Below are positions 1 through 10,445 of a stretch of 64,000 bases of DNA, piece after piece; the stretch's first letter is position 1, and each line of letters starts with the position of its first letter. Position numbers and translations under genes: made by a program. The stretch comes from Tetradesmus obliquus (Eukaryota; Chlorophyta; Chlorophyceae; Sphaeropleales; Scenedesmaceae). Below the pieces are notes generated by a model. That model was not told the origin of the DNA, searched no databases, and saw only the letters and a program-made list of their open reading frames with translations. Location: contig CP126194.1 of NCBI GenBank assembly GCA_030272155.1, forward strand, positions 3,835,501-3,899,500. The letters are read 5' to 3'.

Positions 1-2856
1 ACAGACGGCACAAACGACAGCAGATGCTGCACATGCTGCCGAGCCTGCTGCCGATCACCATACTGTGGTCTACTGCGCAGCCACGGGCCCCATATCTCGC
101 GCTCATAAGCGGAGCGCTGAACAGAAAGCCCTGGCAAGGCACAGACACGTTCAAGTTCTGACAACAGCAACACTGCCTGACCCAAACACTGTAGCTTGGG
201 GAGCTCCAGCAGGCCACATGGCACGACCTGTTCCAAGCCCACCTCCACCTGACGCTGCTGATCAAACCATTGCCATGACTGTACCACTGTAAACAGAGGA
301 TTGGCCCACAGCGGAGCCTCCCAGCACAAACCATCCACGTCTAAAGGCTGGTTGCCCACATGACGCAACGGCGGCAGGGCACGCAAACCCATCGCCAAAA
401 CACGCAAAGGCGATGGCAAGCAGGCATCCGCAGGGGCCGCAGGGAAGATATGATGACGGGCACACAATGCAAGGCCCCAAGGGCTACCAGCAGCAGCGCG
501 TGTGAAACAATCCACAGCGCTAGCCCACTGTGCCCACAATTCCCGTCCCACTGCCACCCACGGTGCAGCACCGCCCTGCAGGAGGGGGATTGCTTCACAA
601 GCCCAGCGAGACAACAAGTGATGATGAACGGGCAGAAGGCCAAACCCACCACACCTAGGATGTGCAGCCATGCAGTCCCCAGGGATGCCAGGGGCACGCC
701 TAAGATCATCCTCAGGCCCCAAGCCAGCATCAACAAGCGCTGCCGTCCACCTGCTGAGCTGTTCCGACACAGTCGCTGGCAACTGCCCGGCAAACTGCGC
801 TGCATATAGGATGGTGGACAGAGCATATGCATTAGCTGCAAAAGCCCTGCCAAACGCAGACAGCTTGGAGATGCGACTGATATTTTGCATGCGGCGACGC
901 ACTGTCTCCAGCCTGCCCTCCCAATCCACGTTGCTATTGCCACGTTCACCAAAAAACACTCCCAGAGATTTGGCGCGCTGCACAACCTGCATGCCGCCCA
1001 CATTCTGCGTTGCCCCACCCGGCGCAGCTGCCGCTGCTGGCTGCCGCCCAACATGCAGCAAACGCGACTTGGATGGGTTCAACCGCTGCCCTGACGCTTT
1101 GGCAAAATCCTCCATGCAGCCAAGGAAAGTGGGGACATTCGCAAGCGACAGCAGAAACACCTCGGCATCATCCGCATACTGTGCTGCTACAAGCTGCTGA
1201 CTAGCTGCAACAATACCAATGCCGCGCTGCTTCAGGAAGCACAACAACGCCTGCCCAACGAACAAATACAGCAGAGGTGCAAGGGGGCAGCCCTGACGCA
1301 CCCCAGCCTCACACTTGTAGAAGGGGCTGCAAAAACCATTGGCTGTGGCGCATGTGTATGTCGCCGTCAGCAGAACTTGCATCCAGCTGACAAAACCCTG
1401 CCCTACACCCAGTGCTTGGGCCACATCATACAACAATGAGCGATCCACAGTATCGTAGGCTTTTGCAAAATCAGTGAAAACAACTACCGCCATCTGCCGC
1501 TGCTCATGCAGTAGAGCAGGTAGCATTTGCAGCAGCCTGATGCTATCGCCAATATGCCGATGCTGCAAAAATGCGGACTGCGCAGGGTGTATAACATCGC
1601 CTGCCTCTGCCAGCAGCCGGTTAGCAAGTAGCTTAGCTAAGATGCGGTAATCATAGTTGAGCAGCTGGATTGGACGATAGGCAGCAGGATCTGCCACCGC
1701 ACCTCCCGGCTTCAGGACAGGCAGTATGACTCCATCCAGAAAACCGGCCGGGACGCGCTGAACCGCGCCAATTGCTGAGTATAGCGCTGCTAGCACCGGC
1801 GCCATCTGCTGCTTATAGTACCTATAGAACTCTCCAGGCACCCCATCCAGGCCCGGCGACTTGCCCGGGGCGGTGCGGGAGATGGCGACACCGACTTCCT
1901 CAACTGCCACCGCCGCTGCCCCAAGCCTGCCAGCTGCTGCAGCATCAAGGCGCTGGGAGTGCTGCGCTACTGCCTGCAGGACAGCCTGCCGTTCTGCCTG
2001 CTGCACCTGTGGCGCCACAGTGAGCGCTGCATAGCGCTGGCCGATGATACGCGACAGGCTGACACCATCTCGCACTAGGTGCCCAGTGCCAGGGGCGCGC
2101 AGACCTGCGATGTATGTAGCGCCCTTGGGGGGTTTGAGTACACGGGACATGGCCGGGCCTGGGCGTTCACCTTGGTGCACCCACTGCTGGCGGCGGCGGG
2201 CACGCTGCACCGCCTCTTCCTGCTGCTGTAGCTGCGCCAGATGGCTCCTAGCTGACACCACAGACTGCAAGGCAGCAGGCACCGCTGCGTCAGCGCATGA
2301 CTCCAGCTGGTTGTACGCAGTTAGCACTGCTGCCGCCGCTGCTGTACGCTGCGCTGCAGGTGCACGCGCTGCCTGGGCTTGCCGCGTAGCACGGTTTAAT
2401 TCTGCAAACTTGGCTGCCAACCGGCGCTTGAAAGCCGGCCACCACTGATCGACAAGGGTCGCGGCGTCCGCAGGGGGCTGCTGGGATGCGAGCCACGTGC
2501 GCATCGCATCTCTGCACTCTGCATCGGCCTGGAAGGACATCCGAAGCCGCTGCAGGCCAGGCCCCAGCACGCCTGGCCCACGCGGCTGCAACTGCACAAC
2601 CACAGCGCTGTGATCACTGACTGCTGCACACCGATCCTCATGACGGCAGGCAACCACCTGCGGCATCAACGCATCTGAGCAGTAAATTCTGTCGATGCGG
2701 GACGCTGCGGTAGCGCGGACGTAAGTGAACGCCCTGCGCACCGGGTGCTTGGCACGCCACACATCGCACACGCGCGGCAAATGCTGTGCCCAAGCAGCTG
2801 CAGGTACGGCATCTCGCGTCTGCATGCCACGTTCCTGCTGCTGCTGCTGGTGCTGC

Positions 2857-2891
<35 letters not shown>

Positions 2892-3440
2892 TTGTGCAGC
2901 AGCAAGCTGTCTACGATCCATGATTCTACTGGGAACAAAGTTGAAATCACCAAGAACAATTAGTCCATGAGCTGGCTGGTGTCGCTGCCGCTGGTAAAGG
3001 TCTCGTAGAGGGCCACTGATGATGGCAGCATTAGCCACATGATCGTCAGCATGCATGTATACACCAACGACACGCAGCTGCTGTCCTGCCCACACCAGTG
3101 GTACCTGCAGCAGCCTGCCCTGAGCTGGCCCATCAACGGCTGCATGTACAGTGTCCGGCACCTGTACTACTCCACTGTCAACGAGACTGCGGCGAATGAG
3201 CACTGCAACACCTGCTCTGGTGCGGCCCTGCCCTGAAAGCCCCACACACCAGAACGACTTCCAGCCACGAAGCTGCAGGCGGCGCTGCTGCGCTGGCCTG
3301 TCACTGAAACTAACATGCGTATCAACAACTGCTACAACGTCTAGGCCCAACTGCTGCCACTGATCACTGAGCTGCGGCAGCTTGGCTGCAAGGCCATTGA
3401 CGTTGTGCGAGCCCACCCTAAGGCTGGGAATTCTGGGCAT
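1..3440 (-). CDS. LINE A ORF2 polyprotein (endonuclease + reverse transcriptase), partial
   Basis: Starts at ATG 3440-3438, overlapping the ORF1 stop, and stays open to position 1 (at least 1146 codons). Endonuclease motifs in order: SHNVNGL near 3405, VLGDFNF near 2960, SRIDRIY near 2700 and SDHSAVV near 2620, typical of APE-like nicking nucleases. A Gln run of about 20 residues (2834-2892) interrupts the endonuclease just after GDFNF. RT motifs: PGLDGVPGEFY near 1855, YRPIQLLNYDYRILAKLLANR near 1650 (partly quoted from the usual LINE block 2), TDFAKAYDT near 1480, GVRQGCPLAPLLY near 1300 and YADD at 1178. The frame of YADD matches the ATG at 3440, which supports one unbroken ORF. The C-terminal zinc-knuckle region would lie beyond the window. 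Confidence 0.85.
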
Positions 3441-3657
3441 TAAGACGTGGTTGGTGCCGCGCCCTCCAGCTGCTCGCGTGCTGCTGGCTGGCAAGGCAGG
3501 GGTGAGCCGTCAGGCCCATGGTGGCTGGAGGCATCTGAGGATGACTGTCGGAGCTGCTGGGCAGGCGCCTCCACCTCAGAGGCTTCGGACGCAACTGCAC
3601 TGATCTTACGCGGCGGGGAGCTGTGCCGCCTGGTGGAGCGAGGCCGCTGAGGCCCAC

Positions 3658-3707
<50 letters not shown>

Positions 3708-3981
3708 TGCTGCTGCCGCTTCTGCTGCTGCCGTGCCGGCGCATCTGCCGGCGGCGGCTGGTCAGCAGGAGGCTCCGAAGCAGGAGGCTCGGCGGCAGGA
3801 GGCTTCTCAGCAGGAGGCTGCCTCAACAGCAGCAGCTGCTGCTGCAGCGGCTGCCACTGCTCCTGACGCTGCAGCGCTGCCCTGAAGGCCGCCTCCTCCT
3901 CCGCGCTCTTGGGGCGGCGTGCCTGCCGTGGGCGCCCCACTGCTTTGAGGTCGCGCTGTTGTCGCATCTGCTGTTGCTGCA

Positions 3982-4017
<36 letters not shown>

Positions 4018-4962
4018 GCTCACGCAGGCGCCGGCTGCACCGGGAGGCTGCAGATGTACTAGCCGCCGGCGCTGCTGGCGCTGCTGGCGCCGCTGGCGCC
4101 AGCTCTGCTGCCTGCTTGTACGTGCCTACTGCCGCTGCTACTGCTGCTGCTGCCGCTGCAGCAGCTGCACGAGCTGCCGCAGCAGCCGCCAAGGGTGCTG
4201 CTTGCGCCTCCATCTGCTGCTGGCGCGCCAGCACCTTGCGGTACTCTGCAGCAGCAGCCTCCGCAAAGGGTAGCTGCTGGGCTGGCGCTTCACGTAGCAC
4301 CAGGTCGAGGTGCCTGCCGTTTGGCAGGCGCAGCGTTGTGCTGGCTGGAGCGTTGCCAGTGATCGCCGCCGCAAAGCGCAAAACGTTCTTGCACTGCTGC
4401 TCGCCAGCTGTGGCGTAGGCTGCTGCTAGAACATTGATGCCTGCGCTGCGTAGGATAGCCACACACTGGTCGACACTAGCACCCTGCACACCCTTCAGCA
4501 GGAAGGCACGCACTGGGAGGTCCTGATAGTGAGCTATGAGCTGAACATCAGTGTCAGGCACGCGCACCCGTCCCGTGGCTGGATCCACCAGCTGCTGCAG
4601 CTGCTGCACGTCCTCCACCAGCAGCCCATAAGCTGCACAAGTCACTGACACCCTACCGTCGCCATCCTTGCGCGGTTCTGTTGTGTGCCAGATACGCGCC
4701 CCATCATCGCCGCGACTGAGGCCAGGGGCACCTGCCAGCTTGCCAAACAGCTGCATCGCCGCATCCAGCTGCGCGCGTGTGAGCGGATCGCCGCCAGGGA
4801 AACGCTGGTGCACCTCCAGCACCGGGAATGTGGCGAAAGGCTCGTCCGCCACAAGCTCTAGGCTGGCAGGAAACGCATGCGCCACACGATGGGCACGCCT
4901 CCTGCCCTGTCGCGCAGCTGACGCAGCAGCAGCCGCAGCAGCGCGGCTTCGCTGTTGCTGCA

Positions 4963-5020
<58 letters not shown>

Positions 5021-5152
5021 TCCCTGCCGCCGCTGCTGCTGCTGTCCCTGCCGCTGCTGCTGCTGCTGCTCCTGTGCAGGCTGCTGCCGCTGCTGTGGCT
5101 GCTGCTGCCTTTGTGGCTGCTGCGAGACAGGTGCAGGCGAGCTGGCAGCCAC
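3440..5152 (-). CDS. LINE A ORF1 protein, poly-Gln-rich, 570 aa
   Basis: Complete ORF of 570 residues. Roughly residues 1-70 and large parts of the C-terminal half are Gln/Ala-rich runs from CAG tracts (3661-3716, 3980-4018, 4960-5015 on the plus strand read as CTG). Between them lies a normal-complexity core of about 200 residues (around 80-290) that includes FPGGDPLTRAQLDAAMQLFG and the stretch DLPVRAFLLKGVQG. By analogy with LINE ORF1 proteins this should be the RNA-binding chaperone; the core might be an RRM-like fold, but I see no CCHC knuckle. The stop codon TAA overlaps the ATG of ORF2 by one base. Confidence 0.75.
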
Positions 5153-5307
5153 AGGCCGGGTGGGCGTAGCCTTCGAGGCACTCCCTGCAGCTGCTGCTGT
5201 CGCTGCTGCTTTCTTCGCTCCCGCCCATCAGGGAAGTCCGCCTCGGAAGAGTCGAGAGGCACCCATGGGCAAGCATGAAAGAGCGGGAGGACGATTAACC
5301 CACAGTC

Positions 5308-8300
5308 AGAGAGGTCTGTTACAGGGGTGGGCAAGCTATCGCCCTAGCACACTGTTGAGAGAGGTCTGTTACAGGGGTGGGCAAGCTATCGCCCTAGAGC
5401 GAGTCACTTGCCCCTCTTTCAGCTCACATATCATGAGAACCCGATAGCAAGCCACAAGATGCAACCAAAGTAAAACTCCAGAGGCATCTTGCAGCCCCTA
5501 CCTCCCCATAAACCAACAAGTACATGCAGTGCAGCATGTGCGAAGTGCAGCACGAAAAGCAGCAGGGTGCTGAAAGCACAGGGCACAAAACGCACAAGGG
5601 AAGGCAGGCATGGTCCAAACAGCAAGCGGGAGGCACAGTGGTGCTGCTTACCATAGGTGTTCGGCATGATTGCACCAAGGCACTGCTGTACACACCAGAC
5701 TGCAGCAAGCAGGAGCACGCGGGACCGACAGGAGACACTGCATGTGACACGCAAACTAAGGTGCTACTGCTTCTGCAATCCTCATGGCTGACAAGCACAG
5801 AAGCACGCAATGCGACACACATAGCTGATAAATCAAGCACAGTGACACACAACATGCAACATGGCCTTGCCAGAAAGTGGAAATTGGACAACTACTGACA
5901 GCACATCATGTAAAAGCAGGAAGGTCAACCAGAGCGGGGCGCCAGTACAATGCGCAACTGTGCTGGATCAGATCGCAAGAACGGGTGATCTCCAGGCACC
6001 GCAACACGCCAATGAGCCGGCGCAGCCTCCATTGCCACAAAATCAGCAAGCAATTCCCAAAACCGCAAAACCGCCTGCTGCTTCGCCTCCTGTAACACCT
6101 GCGCTAGTAGTTGCTGTCGCTGTTGTTGTTGTTGCAGCAGCTGCTGCTGCCTACGCTGCTCAACCAGCTGGTTATGCTGTTGCTGCGCAGCAGTGAGAGC
6201 TGCAGGCTGAAACACATCTGTAATAGGTACCTGCCATTGCGGCGGCGGCGCAGACGGCCGCGGCGCAGCAGGCGCGGGCGGCGGAATGTGCAGCGTGTTA
6301 GCCTGCCGTCGGCCAACATCCATGGCATTCAGAGCAGCTAAACAAATAACCCCCCAAACACCCTGGTGGAGCCGCTTAGGGCCGGGAGGCCGCTGCATCA
6401 ACCAGACATGCCGCATAGCAAGCGGCGGGCGGCCCGCAGCCCGCGTACACCATGTTGCAGGCAACGCAGACAGCAGGCTGTCAATCACCGCTACCGCAAC
6501 TGGGCACTCCCAAAAATGGTGCACCAGACCAGGGCACGCAGCGCCACACATGCATGTATCATGCTGCTGGTGCATGCGCTGCGACGTAGGCAGGCCATCC
6601 ATGATCAGCCGCCAATACGTCTCCTTGTACGCATTATCCCAGCGCATCTTCCATAGTGCGCCCTGGGCGGCTGCCACACATTGCAAACCACGAGTCAACG
6701 CCGCGGGCGGGGCACCCGCACCGATCGCAACACTGACAAACCTAGTGCGCCGCTCCTGGCGCTCAGCACGCAGGGGACCAAGCTGCAATGAGGTAGCTTC
6801 ACGAACAGACAATTGCGCAACAGACACCGTCTTGCCGCGATGATTCCGCCAGCCTAGCCGCGCCACCAACATGGCCTCAACATGCTGCTCTGCTGCAGAA
6901 GGCACACATGGCGGGTCTGGCACAGCTGCAGGCGGCCAGGGCCGGTCTGCTGCAGGATGCCGCACAACAGCCAAGGCAGCCCGATGCCACGGCATGGGCA
7001 ACAAGTTAACCAAGTCTGTCAAATCTGCCGATTCGTTGTCTGCATTGCTGAAGTTGGAGCCGTACGGCAGCAATGGGTGTGGCAGCTGCTGCCGTGCAGC
7101 ATGCTGGATCACATGCCAAGCGCGACAGAGATCGGCCACAGTGCGGATGCGCGGCCGACACTTGCCGCCAGAACATGCATGTGGCCCGCGCACAGAGGGC
7201 ACGGGATGCATTTGCAGCCCACCGGGCACAAACCCAACCATTGCTTGCAAAAAAGGGTTAGCAAAGACAGGAGCCAAACTACACCAAGCCCCGGGCTGCA
7301 GCACCGGCGCATCCTGCACAGCCTGTAGCTGTGCACGCAACTGCTGCACGTCTGACAGCTGTTGAGGATGTGGCGGCGGCAGTGCAGGGGCAGGCGCCGC
7401 AGGCGCCAACGCCTTCACATCACAAACTTTGCCTAGCGCTTGAAGACCAGCAATCATGCGGCGCAGCGGCGGGGGAGGGAGGGACTGCTGAGGGAACGCC
7501 TGCGACGGCTCCATCGGCGTTTGCGTGTCTTCAAAGCTGTCAAACAAGGACAATGGGCCCCACCATTTATGCTTAGAACGCAATAGCTCCCGCCCAATGC
7601 GGATCCAAGGCAGCTCAGTGTCAGGCGGCGCAGTAGCAAACTGCGCGCCCCACCAAGCATGCCGTGCACGTATGTGTTCAAGCCATGGCAAAGCACCAAA
7701 GCCACCTTCAGCCGGCCTGCCCGCCAAAAAGCGAGCAGCCACACCAGTGAAACGCCGCACAGACGAAGCAGGTGCCAACCCTCTATCCACTAGCTTCCCA
7801 ACCGCCGCAACAAGGTGCTGACGATCAACATCAGGCGGCAAATCAGAGAATTCAGCTGCATAAAGCAAGGTGCTCACACCATAAGCAGCGCTACCCATAC
7901 CTCTGCCAAACACCGAAAGCTGCGGAACGTGCGACAGCCGCGCGAGCGCAGCATCCACAGAAGCCAGCTTCTGACCCCAATCCACCGGAGAGTCAGAGCC
8001 CACGCACACACCCAACACATTGGCCTGCAGGACAGGGCTGAGCGGCAACACACCAGCAGCGTGCTGCCGAGAGAGCGTCGCGTGCTGCTGCCGCGCAGTA
8101 GCACCCAGCAAAAGCAACTTGGATTTGTGCAGGTTGAGCTGCTGCCCAGACGCGGCTGCCATAACCTGCATATGTAGTAAAAACTGTGCAACCTGTGCAG
8201 GGGAGCGCAGGTAGACCTGCGTGTCATCGGCAAACTGAGTCGCTGACAACTGCACACCTTGCACGGTGATGTTGATGCCTTTACTCTGCAAAAACCGCAA

Positions 8301-8617
8301 CAATGCCTCACCAACAAACAAGTAGAGCAGAGGAGACAGGGGACACCCCTGCCGCACGCCAGCATCAAACCTGCGCATGCCAGACACAAAGCCATTCATG
8401 CACGCGCACGCATGCGTGTTGGTGAGCAGTAACTTCACCCACTTACAGAATTCAGGCCCCACGCCCATAGCACTCATGACAGACAGCAGGAAGGGCCTGT
8501 CCAAGGTGTCGTACGCCTTGGCAAAATCCAGCAGTGCTGCCACCACTGTGCTGTCTTCTGGCAGCGCGTGCAGCAGGAGCTGCATGGTGATGATGTTGTG
8601 GCCGATCCTGCGGCGCC
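5308..8617 (-). mobile_element. 5'-truncated LINE copy B
   Basis: Second LINE, same strand as A, its 3' end meeting A's leader. The 5' truncation lies near 8617, just before the RT block with LDFAKAYDT. Downstream of the ORF is a 3' UTR of about 617 bases, with TGTAA about 13 bases before the end. The last 38-40 bases (ending in a CT-rich GACCTCTCTC) occur twice in tandem, at 5308-5346 and 5356-5396, separated by a short spacer. The copy at 25746-28628 matches it over its whole shared length apart from that extra terminal unit. Confidence 0.9.
5925..8585 (-). CDS. LINE B reverse transcriptase and C-terminal region, 886 aa, 5'-truncated
   Basis: Long open frame of 886 residues. It begins inside the RT domain: LLDFAKAYDTLDRPFL (about residue 18), GVRQGCPLSPLLY (about 80), FADDTQVYL (about 117) and [12 protein letters not shown] (about 150). 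A cysteine-histidine cluster [17 protein letters not shown] near residue 676 fits the zf-RVT knuckle found at the C-terminus of many plant and algal LINEs. The tail has a Gln-rich coiled stretch. The first ATG is an internal methionine and not the native start, because the endonuclease and N-terminal RT are missing. The element could not move by itself. Confidence 0.85.
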   Translation of the reverse strand: MQLLLHALPEDSTVVAALLDFAKAYDTLDRPFLLSVMSAMGVGPEFCKWVKLLLTNTHACACMNGFVSGMRRFDAGVRQGCPLSPLLYLFVGEALLRFLQSKGINITVQGVQLSATQFADDTQVYLRSPAQVAQFLLHMQVMAAASGQQLNLHKSKLLLLGATARQQHATLSRQHAAGVLPLSPVLQANVLGVCVGSDSPVDWGQKLASVDAALARLSHVPQLSVFGRGMGSAAYGVSTLLYAAEFSDLPPDVDRQHLVAAVGKLVDRGLAPASSVRRFTGVAARFLAGRPAEGGFGALPWLEHIRARHAWWGAQFATAPPDTELPWIRIGRELLRSKHKWWGPLSLFDSFEDTQTPMEPSQAFPQQSLPPPPLRRMIAGLQALGKVCDVKALAPAAPAPALPPPHPQQLSDVQQLRAQLQAVQDAPVLQPGAWCSLAPVFANPFLQAMVGFVPGGLQMHPVPSVRGPHACSGGKCRPRIRTVADLCRAWHVIQHAARQQLPHPLLPYGSNFSNADNESADLTDLVNLLPMPWHRAALAVVRHPAADRPWPPAAVPDPPCVPSAAEQHVEAMLVARLGWRNHRGKTVSVAQLSVREATSLQLGPLRAERQERRTRFVSVAIGAGAPPAALTRGLQCVAAAQGALWKMRWDNAYKETYWRLIMDGLPTSQRMHQQHDTCMCGAACPGLVHHFWECPVAVAVIDSLLSALPATWCTRAAGRPPLAMRHVWLMQRPPGPKRLHQGVWGVICLAALNAMDVGRRQANTLHIPPPAPAAPRPSAPPPQWQVPITDVFQPAALTAAQQQHNQLVEQRRQQQLLQQQQQRQQLLAQVLQEAKQQAVLRFWELLADFVAMEAAPAHWRVAVPGDHPFLRSDPAQLRIVLAPRSG

Positions 8618-8715
8618 TGTTTTTTTTAACCCTGAACCCTGTAAGTCAACTTTTTATATAATGGCTACTGCCGGCTAAATTTGCACGCTCATCTGGTAGT
8701 TGCCTGGTTCGCCAG

Positions 8716-8787
8716 GGCTCGCTAGCATAATGGTAGTGCATCCGACTCCAGATCGGAAGGTTACAGGTTCGATTCCTGTGCGGGTCA
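8716..8787 (+). tRNA. tRNA-Trp (anticodon CCA), copy 1
   Basis: Full cloverleaf. The acceptor stem 8716-8722 pairs with 8780-8786, with G-T wobbles, and the discriminator base is A8787. The D arm is 8725-8739. The anticodon stem 8741-8745/8753-8757 pairs perfectly around loop CTCCAGA, giving anticodon CCA. The T arm 8763-8767/8775-8779 is perfect, with loop TTCGATT (B box). There is no intron and no encoded CCA tail. A CCTGG-TTCG-CCAGG hairpin (8703-8716) sits directly at the 5' end and is kept in the second copy. Confidence 0.88.
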
Positions 8788-8792
8788 TGTTT

Positions 8793-8823
8793 TGTTTTTG
8801 CCAACTGCTGGGTGGTAGCACTG

Positions 8824-8861
<38 letters not shown>

Positions 8862-9832
8862 TTTTGCTGCCTGCGAGCTGTCTCTGCACTGAAACTTATG
8901 CTGCTACCGTGCCCAGCCACAGCGTTGGCGCACTGTGTTGCCGCAGCACTCTGTTGCAGTCCACCTTGGTGCGCAGACGCGCTTGGCCTCAAGCACGCTC
9001 AGTCGATGCACAACAATCCATATGAACAACCCGCGTCTGCAAGAAGCATCTAGACTCGTAGAAATTGCTCATCGGTTGATTGTTTGCCATGGACTGCCTG
9101 ATCGACTGCATGTTCATGTGCTGCAGCTGCGTGCATGTTGTATAAGAACGATTTACACATCCGCTGAGTCCTCAGGGACTGCATTGGATGCGAAACATGC
9201 AAGCAAAGCTGCGCCAGAAGACCTCTCGTTCTTAGTCTCCTGACCATCTGCGTGGGCTGCAGCTGGCACGCATGCAGGCAGTCGTAAGCTCGGCTGGCAT
9301 GTAGGCATAGCATCCAATGTTTTTGTCAACTGCTGGGTGGTAGCACTGCCTGCTGCTGCTGCTGCTGCTGCTTTTTTGCTGCCTGCGAGCTGTCTCTGCA
9401 CTGAAACTTATGCTGCTACTGTGCCCAGCCACAGCGTTGGCGCACTGTGTTACCGCAGCACTCTGTTGCAGTCCATCACCTTGGTGCGCAGACGCGCTTG
9501 GCCTCAAGCACGCTCAGTCGATGCACAACAATCCATATGAACAATCCGCGTCTGCCAGAAGCATCTAGACTCGTAAGAATTGCTCATCGGTTGATTGTTT
9601 GCCATGGACTGCCTGATTGACTGCATGTTCATGTGCTGCAGCTGCGTGCATGTTGTATAAGAACGATTTACACATCCGCTGAGTCCTCAGGGACTGCATT
9701 GGATGCGAAACATGCAAGCAAAGCTGCGCCAGAAGACCTCTCGTTCTTAGTCTCCTGACCATCTGCGTGGGCTGCAGCTGGCACGCATGCAGGCAGTCGT
9801 AAGCTCGGCTGGCATGTAGGCATAGCATCCAA
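8793..9832. repeat. Tandem direct duplication, about 525-bp unit, two copies
   Basis: Unit 1 is 8793-9317 and unit 2 is 9318-9832. The copies are nearly identical, differing by a few substitutions and by the length of the (CTG)n run near each start (8823-8860 and 9352-9371). Each unit carries a minus-strand 87-codon open frame (9313-9050 and 9828-9565) with no recognisable domain, so coding is doubtful. Both units follow directly on the tRNA-Trp. Confidence 0.9.
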
Positions 9833-10445
9833 CGACATCCATACCTTCAAGCAATGCTGAGCCAGAAGCCCCCCGCCCTAGGGCTCCTAGCACTCCGACT
9901 GGGCTGGTCATGCAGGCACATCAGTCCAGCACCACGTGGTGCACGTCTCTCGGCATGTGCCTGCACGGCCAATGATGGTGGTGCACTGGATGTGAAGAAC
10001 ACGCATAAGAACAGTGACTGCCGGCAAGTGAGTACCAGGTTTACGGCCCGGCAGTCACCGCTAGACCGGCGTGCGTGAGTAGCAGCTGCCTGCAGAGGTT
10101 GAACTGCGTCCAAAGTTTACGTCTGTTTTGCAGATGACGTGTGTCTGAAAGATGCAAACTCACAGGACTTTATTAGCATTCTACTAGTATGTTACTGTCA
10201 ATTCTACGATAGGGTGAAGTCTACGACACAACGTGCGTTGGTGTGACCGAATTATGACAACCACCCACCGTCAAGCTCGATCCCTGGTTGTCCACTGATC
10301 CCTTGCAGTCGCCAATAGACACACCTGATGTTTCATTGCTCAATTCAGCGCCTAGTGACGCGAACCTGGCGATAGAGATCGGCCTCGCAGGGCAGGACGA
10401 GCAGGAGCAGTGTTGGTGAAGTTCGCGCTCCTATCGCAGCATATT
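9833..10445. other. Spacer between tandem repeat and F-box gene
   Basis: About 610 bases upstream of the F-box gene. I see no gene, RNA or clear promoter element; the 5' UTR and promoter of the F-box gene should lie here. Confidence 0.5.

Larger units (their letters stand above)
1..5307 (-). mobile_element. Non-LTR (LINE) retrotransposon A, coding part apparently intact, 3' end outside window
   Basis: Two-ORF LINE read right to left. ORF1 (5152-3440) is followed by ORF2 (3440 to the window edge) with APE-type endonuclease and reverse-transcriptase motifs. Between ORF1 and the 3' end of element B there are at most 155 bases of 5' leader. No stop is seen in ORF2 in the window, so the copy may be young. 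It is not the same family as B: the RT core is YADD here and FADD in B, and the sequences around it differ, although both share the GVRQGCPL block. Its 3' end and any target-site duplication lie outside the window. The clade cannot be assigned without a tree; algal L1-like elements are the obvious comparison. Confidence 0.85.

Noticed and set aside
341-1054. 237-codon minus-strand frame
   Set aside because: Out of frame with the ORF2 that contains the RT motifs and spans the same bases, so a shadow.
4704-5276. Ala/Thr-rich 190-codon frame overlapping LINE ORF1
   Set aside because: Alternative frame of the same CAG tracts; the 570-codon frame has the non-repetitive core and couples to ORF2.
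9150-9195. Hammerhead-ribozyme-like CTGAG...CGAAAC arrangement in the 525-bp repeat
   Set aside because: The CTGANGA core is not met (CTGAGTC), so the fold would not be catalytic.
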